This document shows, one piece after another, positions 62,901 to 64,000 of a stretch of DNA of 64,000 bases. Within the stretch, counting starts at the first letter, position 1; each line of letters begins with the position of its first letter. The translations under genes were made by a program, and so were the position numbers. The notes beneath the pieces were generated by a model. It was not told where the DNA came from, did not search any database, and worked only from the letters and a program-made list of their open reading frames with translations. The stretch comes from Babylonia areolata (lineage: Eukaryota; Mollusca; Gastropoda; Neogastropoda; Buccinidae): positions 21,505,765 through 21,569,764 of the forward strand of contig NC_134882.1 of assembly GCF_041734735.1 (NCBI RefSeq). Reading direction: 5' to 3'.

Positions 62901-63777
62901 AGAGAACTACCCTTTGAAGAATTTAAGGTGAGATGTAAAAAAGCGTCTTTTCAGAGATAACTTTTGATGTCACAAAATCAAATGTTGCACACAAACAGCT
63001 TACACTTAAATCCACCCACAAGCAAATAATTCAAAATTACATGTATATGGAAAGCATCTTCAAAGATTGTAAGTAACTCATTTTCTTAAAAAAAAACAAG
63101 AACCCTGACAATGACAGACACCTCACCTGGAATTCCAGCCCACACACAGAGAAAAACAACCACCCCACAATGACAGACACCTCACCTGGAATTCCAACCC
63201 ACACACAGAGAAAAACAACAACCCCACAATGACAGACACCTCACCTGGAATTCCAGCCCACACACAGAGAAAAACAACAACCCCACAATGACAGACACCT
63301 CACCTGGAATTCCAGCCCACACAGAGAGAAAAACTACAACCCTGACAATGACAGATACCTCACCTGGAATTCCAGCCCACACACAGAGAAAAACAACCAC
63401 CCCACAATGACAGACACCTCACCTGGAATTCCAGGCCACACACAGAGAAAAACAACCACCCCACAATGACAGACACCTCACCTGGAATTCCAGGCCACAC
63501 ACAGAGAAAAACAACCACCCCACAATGACAGATACCTCACCTGGAATTCAAGCCCCCACACAGAGAAAAACAACCACCCCACAATGACAGACACCTCACC
63601 TGGAATGCTGGCAATGCAGAGAATGTGGGCAGAGGAGACGCGGAAACAGTCGAGGATGTCAGCAGGATTGTTGGCGTCAATGACGTTGACGCGGGTGGTG
63701 TTGTGCTGGCTGGTACAGATCCACACCAGTGACGACAGGCGTTCTGGTTCTGCGTCAGCCACATTCTTCTCGTGATC
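39968..63777 (-). CDS. MAPK8IP3/SPAG9-like: JIP3/JIP4-family scaffold protein gene, ten internal exons (C-terminal half)
   Basis: Ten exons on the minus strand (63777 down to 39968) total 1522 bp, 507 codons plus one base. Phases fit at every join (0/1, 1/1, 1/1, 1/2, 2/2, 2/1, 1/0, 0/1, 1/1, 1/1), all with GT..AG ends. The translation follows human SPAG9/JIP4 closely: [101 protein letters not shown]. Family knowledge: JIP3/4 proteins scaffold JNK-pathway kinases and link cargo to kinesin-1 and dynein/dynactin in the cytoplasm and axon. The part seen here is the predicted WD40-like propeller region. The N-terminal RH1, leucine zipper and RH2 are outside on the right. The final exon with the GGEGYIDFR motif is not visible. 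Introns are 0.6-5 kb and full of minisatellites. I cannot tell JIP3 from JIP4; most invertebrates have a single gene. Confidence 0.95.
40187..41748. repeat. 43-bp minisatellite at the acceptor of exon e10, about 33 copies
   Basis: Units: CATGAAACACAGGTCCTGTT then ACATCCCTGTGCTTTGGTCC. The first bases outside e10 (GGAAACACAAGTCCTCTGTC) are a diverged unit, so the array starts at the intron's 3' end. On the minus strand each unit has GTTTCATGACAG/G in place of the true GTTTCCAG/G. Confidence 0.95.
41758..42018 (+). mobile_element. SINE-C head joined to inverted SINE-A fragment
   Basis: 41758-41900 is a SINE-C head (B box CCAGGTTCAAATCTC, then CACCTGGTGGGCAGAAGGTG). From about 41903 the sequence is the reversed SINE-A body (GTGGATTTCTTCTACAAAAT, TTGCCACAGGACAAAAC). 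A composite made by insertion or template switch. Confidence 0.75.
42130..43474 (-). repeat. 32-bp minisatellite of exon e9 3' end plus splice donor, about 42 copies
   Basis: On the minus strand each unit is CATCATCTCCGTGCCTCTTT, CAGAAA, then GTAAGT: the last 26 exonic bases of e9 and its donor. I counted about 43 donors including the real one at 43469-43474. Most keep GTAAGT; a few read GTAAGC or GTAAGA. A block of about 240 bp is duplicated (43021-43160 against 43261-43400). Confidence 0.96.
43475..43588 (-). CDS. MAPK8IP3/SPAG9-like: JIP3/4-like exon e9
   Basis: The exon is 114 bp, phase 1 to 1, donor GTAAGT. It encodes [38 protein letters not shown]. Human JIP4 has [36 protein letters not shown]. 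The acceptor (GATGATGAAG) has a poor pyrimidine tract because the bases before it belong to a GT-rich minisatellite. Its last 26 bases plus donor are repeated about 42 times downstream. Confidence 0.94.
43589..44750. repeat. About 47-bp minisatellite at the acceptor of exon e9, about 24 copies
   Basis: Units: CACGTCAACGTTAATCCCCC, CACACAGTACACATCACACA, AACACTA. The first unit abuts the e9 acceptor: its TCATCACACACACACTGCAC is a diverged unit. The intron's 3' end, and any branch point, therefore lies inside the array. Confidence 0.94.
44945..45076 (+). mobile_element. SINE-B copy
   Basis: TGACCAGCAGCATTACCCAA and TTAGTCAGACCTTGA; more diverged than the copies at 7648 and 13158. Confidence 0.75.
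45240..45769 (-). repeat. 82-bp minisatellite of exon e8 3' end plus donor, 6 extra copies
   Basis: Each unit contains the last 30 bases of e8 (ending GTCAGCAAGATGCTGG on the minus strand), then GTGAGGCTGTCTGTCC and about 35 intronic bases. Donors start near 45277, 45359, 45442, 45523, 45605 and 45687; the true one is at 45764-45769. Two sub-variants (CATCAAGACAAAAAG and CAACAAGACAAAAAC) partly alternate. Confidence 0.96.
45770..45941 (-). CDS. MAPK8IP3/SPAG9-like: JIP3/4-like exon e8
   Basis: The exon is 172 bp, phase 0 to 1, acceptor TTTTTTCAG, donor GTGAGG. It encodes [38 protein letters not shown], then [19 protein letters not shown]. The match to human JIP4 is almost residue for residue. 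The 30 exonic bases before the donor are copied six more times in the intron (45240-45769). Confidence 0.97.
45942..47240. other. Intron sequence, mostly unique
   Basis: AT-rich sequence. A 33-bp GTTTATTCAAAATTGATA motif occurs about three times at 46180-46250. (GT)n at 46683-46708. No other gene recognised. Confidence 0.55.
47248..47385. repeat. About 33-bp minisatellite, 4 copies
   Basis: Units: AACATGATTTGATGTAATGA then ATGGGCAATAAGT. Confidence 0.9.
47726..48112 (+). mobile_element. SINE-A, full-length copy
   Basis: Head with A box (TGGCCTAAAGGTAATG) and a perfect B box (GGTTCGAATCC), body and tail as in 16072-16478, ending TTTCACACAGATAAATCTGT. The best-preserved tRNA-like head in the window. 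Confidence 0.92.
48113..48630. other. Intron sequence, nothing recognised
   Basis: Unique-looking sequence. Confidence 0.4.
48645..48835 (+). mobile_element. Dispersed repeat (probable LINE 3' end), best copy
   Basis: ATACTTATATAGCGTTCATC, CTCGGTCAAAGACCAAG, GAGTTGTTTGCACAACAGGC, TTCGTTTCCTGTGTCATTCA. Diverged relatives occur at 14003 and 61045. The TATATAGCG start is common at 3' ends of animal LINEs, read in reverse. Confidence 0.65.
48915..49416 (-). repeat. 60-bp minisatellite of exon e7 3' end plus donor, 8 extra copies
   Basis: Each unit has about 30 exonic bases (minus strand ATCATCAGCCCTCAGGAAAT, GAGCATTGAG), then the donor and 20 intronic bases (CACTCATACAGACCCAGCAT). Counting outward from the exon, the extra copies read GTGAGT, GAGAGT, GAGAGT, GTGAGT, GAGAGT, GTGAGT, GTGAGT, GTGAGT. 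Five keep a donor and three have lost the GT. The units nearest the exon are exactly 60 bp and in frame. Confidence 0.96.
49417..49568 (-). CDS. MAPK8IP3/SPAG9-like: JIP3/4-like exon e7
   Basis: The exon is 152 bp, phase 1 to 0, acceptor CCCCCCCAG, donor GTGAGT. It encodes [46 protein letters not shown]. Human JIP4 has [25 protein letters not shown] and VWCGYRNKIYVVQPKAMKIE. Both of its ends are amplified: acceptor-bearing repeats lie upstream and 60-bp donor-bearing repeats downstream. The downstream repeats keep the reading frame for several units. Confidence 0.95.
49569..50342 (-). repeat. About 55-bp minisatellite of exon e7 acceptor, about 14 copies
   Basis: On the minus strand each unit carries ACCTGTCCCCCCCAG then AYGGTCAGTG, the acceptor with its C tract plus the first ten exonic bases. 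A few units (49940, 50150, 50308) include GGGACCTGAAG, that is, more of the exon. One unit has CCCCCAAG. Confidence 0.95.
50343..51031. other. Intron between exons e6 and e7, unique part
   Basis: AT-rich, with two diverged copies of GTTTGGGTTTGTGAATGGTA near 50385 and 50448. (CA)n at 50780-50800. No gene. Confidence 0.55.
51032..51099 (-). CDS. MAPK8IP3/SPAG9-like: JIP3/4-like exon e6
   Basis: The exon is 68 bp, phase 2 to 1, acceptor GGGTGTTTCAG, donor GTGAGT. It encodes [20 protein letters not shown] followed by AA. Human JIP4 reads HVKGIVLVALADGTLAIFHR. Its acceptor and first coding bases are the seed of a 1.5-kb, 35-bp array directly upstream in transcription (51100-52610). Confidence 0.93.
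51100..52610 (-). repeat. 35-bp minisatellite of exon e6 acceptor, about 41 copies
   Basis: On the minus strand each unit is GGGTGTTTGAGCCATGTCAA, GGGGTCAGTGTTGA. The real junction reads GGGTGTTTCAG/CCACGTCAAGGGG. Every unit I read has GAG where the exon has CAG. Both ends of the array share AACCATTCA and TCAGCCCTGCACCCC, at 51111-51138 and 52572-52600. Confidence 0.96.
52611..53030. other. Intron sequence, nothing recognised
   Basis: Unique-looking AT-rich sequence. Confidence 0.4.
53055..53870. repeat. 23/31-bp minisatellite, left part
   Basis: Units: CATCAGCCACATGTTAACAT plus CTA, with a longer form adding CAAATCTA. It is cut by the LINE at 53871 and continues at 55432. CATGTTAACATC and CACGTTAACATC variants are mixed here, but the right part is almost all CATG. 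Confidence 0.95.
53871..55431 (-). mobile_element. L2/CR1-like LINE insertion, 5'-truncated, open RT frame
   Basis: A minus-strand frame of about 470 codons with no stop from the 5' break to its natural end at 54010. Motifs: [62 protein letters not shown] (YADD catalytic box near 54845), [34 protein letters not shown]. The 3' end is TATATAAATACC followed by (ATT)n, typical of L2/CR1 elements. Endonuclease and ORF1 are missing through 5' truncation. The open frame suggests a recent insertion. It sits inside the minisatellite, so target duplications cannot be read. Confidence 0.93.
55432..56033. repeat. 23/31-bp minisatellite, right part
   Basis: Same units as 53055-53870. The whole array, ignoring the LINE, is bracketed by near-identical segments AGCTGTAACCTCACACCTTG (53032) and AGCTGTTACCTCACACCTTG (56026). 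Confidence 0.95.
56034..56540. other. Intron sequence with a three-copy repeat
   Basis: ATTCTATGTTACCATTTCAC and CCAAACCCAGGGTTGCCC recur three times at about 56265-56380. Otherwise unique. Confidence 0.6.
56541..56621 (-). CDS. MAPK8IP3/SPAG9-like: JIP3/4-like exon e5
   Basis: The exon is 81 bp, phase 2 to 2, between TGTTTCAG and GTGAGT. The split codon gives Ser, then [17 protein letters not shown] and [10 protein letters not shown]. Human JIP4 reads LYVHSSVAQWRKCLHSI and KLKDSILSIV. It is one propeller strand set. Too short to stand out as an open frame, it was found by following the phase from e4. No minisatellite touches either junction. Confidence 0.93.
56622..57120. other. Intron sequence, nothing recognised
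   Basis: Short CA-rich part at 56745-56795 and ATA/ACA-rich part at 57015-57110. Confidence 0.45.
57125..57396 (-). repeat. About 100-bp duplication of exon e4 3' end plus donor, 2 extra copies
   Basis: Minus-strand copies of ATGTCCAGCGTCTCCCCCAC, CATGTGGATGGG, CAGAGCGGCAGGTCAGGACA recur with donors near 57299 and 57199 (true donor at 57391-57396). Spacings are 97 and 100 bp. A partial fourth copy (GACAAGATGAGCAG) lies near 57145. Confidence 0.93.
57397..57667 (-). CDS. MAPK8IP3/SPAG9-like: JIP3/4-like exon e4
   Basis: The exon is 271 bp, phase 1 to 2. It starts after TTTTCCAG and ends GGCAG before GTCAGG. It encodes [13 protein letters not shown], a Ser/Gly/Thr-rich linker, [17 protein letters not shown], then [16 protein letters not shown], which matches human KMSSLLPTMWLGAQNG. 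The conserved 3' end of this exon, with its donor, is repeated twice more downstream in the intron (57181-57396). Confidence 0.9.
57692..57905 (+). mobile_element. SINE-A-related copy (second head type)
   Basis: Head with GGGTTCAAATCCCACTC, then TTTGACAGGAAAATTGAACT, AGTTATTCGGATGAGCTGAT, AAAGAACCCATGGAAACGG. Same subfamily as the inverted copy at 7795. The tail is lost. Confidence 0.75.
57966..58352 (-). mobile_element. SINE-A, full-length copy, inverted
   Basis: The plus strand runs tail to head: CAGATTTCTCTGTGTGAAAT, CTCCCAAGGGAGAGCACGTC, GTTGCCGTGGGTTCTTTTAC, TCGTCTCATCCGAATGACTA, then the B box as GTGATTCGAACCAGCG. It faces the SINE at 57692. Confidence 0.9.
58395..59800. repeat. About 64-bp minisatellite, 22 copies
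   Basis: Units: TTCTTCTGTTTATCCTGTAT, CATCATCTTTGTGGTTTTTA, ACTACACTGTGGCACATCTC. Copies differ by TTT length, GGC versus GGT, and ACACTG, ATATTG or ACGCTG. Located in the intron between e3 and e4, not touching an exon. Confidence 0.96.
59801..60425. other. Intron sequence with poly(A) and (AAC)n
   Basis: A run of about 30 As at 59937-59967, AAC/AAAC-rich at 60108-60150. No gene. Confidence 0.5.
60426..60556 (-). mobile_element. Two tandem SINE-A tail fragments, inverted
   Basis: GGATTTCTGTGTGTGAAATT and CTCTCCCCAGGGAGAGGCG appear twice in a row (60434 and 60489), each the 3' tail of SINE-A reversed. A small tandem duplication of about 57 bp. Confidence 0.8.
60623..60676 (-). CDS. MAPK8IP3/SPAG9-like: JIP3/4-like exon e3 (small exon)
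   Basis: A 54-bp exon encoding [18 protein letters not shown], phase 1 to 1, with a good acceptor (CACCCCTCCAG) and a perfect donor (GTGAGT). The sequence itself is not conserved enough to recognise alone. The call rests on phase compatibility with e2 and e4, strong splice sites and position. It could be an alternatively used cassette exon, since skipping it keeps the frame. No exon-seeded array borders it. Confidence 0.72.
60677..61040. other. Intron sequence with A-run and CA tracts
   Basis: A-rich at 60697-60720, CA-rich at 60785-60960, and GAT/AAT-rich at 60985-61035. Confidence 0.5.
61043..61215 (+). mobile_element. Dispersed repeat fragment, diverged
   Basis: ATCAGAGACCAATTTAAC, CAGTCATTTGCACAGGCTGC and TTCTGAGTCATTCAGTT match the order of blocks at 48645-48835. 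Confidence 0.6.
61243..61846. repeat. 37-bp minisatellite at the donor of exon e2, about 16 copies
   Basis: Units: ACCCAACACACATACCAGTA then AAGGGACACCACTCATG. The bases after the e2 donor (minus strand GTCAGTGCTGTCCCTTTACT) are the first, slightly different unit, where repeats have ATGAGTGGTGTCCC. The copies do not keep a good GT donor. Confidence 0.94.
61847..62059 (-). CDS. MAPK8IP3/SPAG9-like: JIP3/4-like exon e2 (Ser-rich linker)
   Basis: The exon is 213 bp, phase 1 to 1. It follows a TTTCCCAG acceptor and ends before GTCAGT. It encodes [13 protein letters not shown], an acidic stretch, a run of five serines, then [13 protein letters not shown] and a Pro/Ser-rich tail ending SSAG. Human JIP4 has GARETDYPAGED and LLGGITVVGCSAEG in the same order, with a poorly conserved Ser-rich linker between propeller segments. 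The donor GTCAGT is moderate, and the 37-bp array begins right at it. Confidence 0.9.
62060..62519. other. Intron between e1 and e2, poly(A)-rich part
   Basis: A-run at about 62126-62166, then TATTATTCTGTATA-type repeats (two copies at 62330-62390). No gene. Confidence 0.5.
62520..62695. repeat. About 87-bp tandem duplication, 2 copies
   Basis: GAAGATATTTTGATGAAACA, ACTGATGGTCTTTGTAAGAC and AAAGGCATCTTGTCCAAAT occur at 62520 and again at 62607. Confidence 0.9.
62696..63112. other. Intron sequence, nothing recognised
   Basis: A-run at 62724-62741, otherwise unique AT-rich sequence. Confidence 0.45.
63115..63599 (-). repeat. 60-bp minisatellite of exon e1 donor, 8 extra copies
   Basis: On the minus strand units read CTGGAATTCCAGGTGAGGTG, TCTGTCATTGTGGGGTGGTT, GTTTTTCTCTGTGTGTGGG. 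The true junction is GCATTCCAG/GTGAGGTGTC. Each unit keeps seven exonic bases (ATTCCAG) and a full GTGAGGT or GTGAGGTA donor. Confidence 0.95.
63600..63777 (-). CDS. MAPK8IP3/SPAG9-like: JIP3/4-like exon e1
   Basis: The exon is 178 bp (phase 0 to 1). It starts after a TGGACAG acceptor and ends ATTCCAG before donor GTGAGGT. It encodes [16 protein letters not shown], then [14 protein letters not shown] and [13 protein letters not shown]. Human JIP4 has [12 protein letters not shown] and CNSHVLCIASVPG at the same place, the start of the C-terminal propeller-like region. The donor is the first of nine near-identical donors in the adjoining 60-bp array. The upstream exon lies beyond the right edge, so the phase-0 start is inferred from the open frame. 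Confidence 0.92.
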
Positions 63778-64000
63778 CTGTCCACAACACCAACAGCTGA
63801 TCTGAAGTCACTTGACAACGAGTCTAAGATTTGAAACATCGAGTTCTTATCTTCAACTTCAGGTACCTTTGATTTTACACCACCTTTTATCATTTTTTTT
63901 TAACTTTTAAAAGGTCCAGCAGTCACCATTTTTGTTCATCTTCTTTCATCACATCAACAATGACATTGAAGTGTGGTCTCTTGAAGGCAATGAATCCCTC
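63778..64000. other. Intron upstream of exon e1
   Basis: AT-rich. A minus-strand stretch at 63925-64000 is briefly open, but it ends in a stop without clear splice sites and resembles no part of JIP3/4. Confidence 0.5.

Noticed and set aside
63925-64000. Minus-strand open stretch FIAFKRPHFNVIVDVMK upstream of e1
   Set aside because: It does not match JIP3/4 sequence expected before e1 and ends in a stop without a clear donor. It may belong to an element cut by the window edge.

Overview
The window is eukaryotic nuclear DNA, most likely from a mollusc and probably a gastropod. The evidence is an intron-rich animal gene, dense CA/GA/TA microsatellites, abundant tRNA-derived SINEs, several non-LTR retrotransposon fragments, and very many minisatellites. 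By hand addition, tandem arrays make up roughly 45% of the window. There are no bacterial operons, CRISPR arrays, rRNA or free-standing tRNA genes.

Right part (39,968-64,000, minus strand): ten internal exons of one gene, the JIP3/JIP4 family (MAPK8IP3/SPAG9, fly Sunday driver, worm UNC-16). This is a scaffold for JNK signalling and an adaptor for kinesin and dynein. The exons join with fully consistent phases into 507 codons plus one base and cover the C-terminal WD40-like region, from the [12 protein letters not shown] motif to [11 protein letters not shown]. The N-terminal RH1, coiled-coil and RH2 part lies beyond the right edge. The last exon (family motif GGEGYIDFR) was not found and probably lies beyond the left edge.

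Main discovery: eight of the ten exons are bordered on one or both sides by a minisatellite that starts at the splice junction. In five of these exons the donor-side repeat unit contains the end of the exon plus the splice donor, giving 2 to about 42 extra tandem donors. Exon e7 is flanked on one side by about 14 copies of its own acceptor and on the other by 8 copies of its own 3' end and donor. The 60-bp units there stay in frame, so use of an outer donor would add a 20-residue repeat. Exon e6 has about 41 copies of its acceptor, and every copy I read carries GAG in place of the CAG at the real site.

Left part (1-39,960): no host exon that I can support. It holds long minisatellite arrays (units of 21-80 bp, up to 2.9 kb), microsatellites, at least four SINE families, an I/Jockey-like LINE with RNase H (8.5-10.6 kb), an RTE-like LINE fragment (11.8-13.0 kb), an L2/CR1-like 3' end (19.5 kb) and a LINE C-terminal fragment (30.4-30.8 kb). 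One 27-bp minisatellite (3.9-4.3 kb) is an expansion of a SINE's tRNA-like head. Short functional elements (splice sites, a SINE promoter region) therefore appear repeatedly as starting points of tandem arrays. Many long open frames in this half are by-products of repeat units whose length is a multiple of three.
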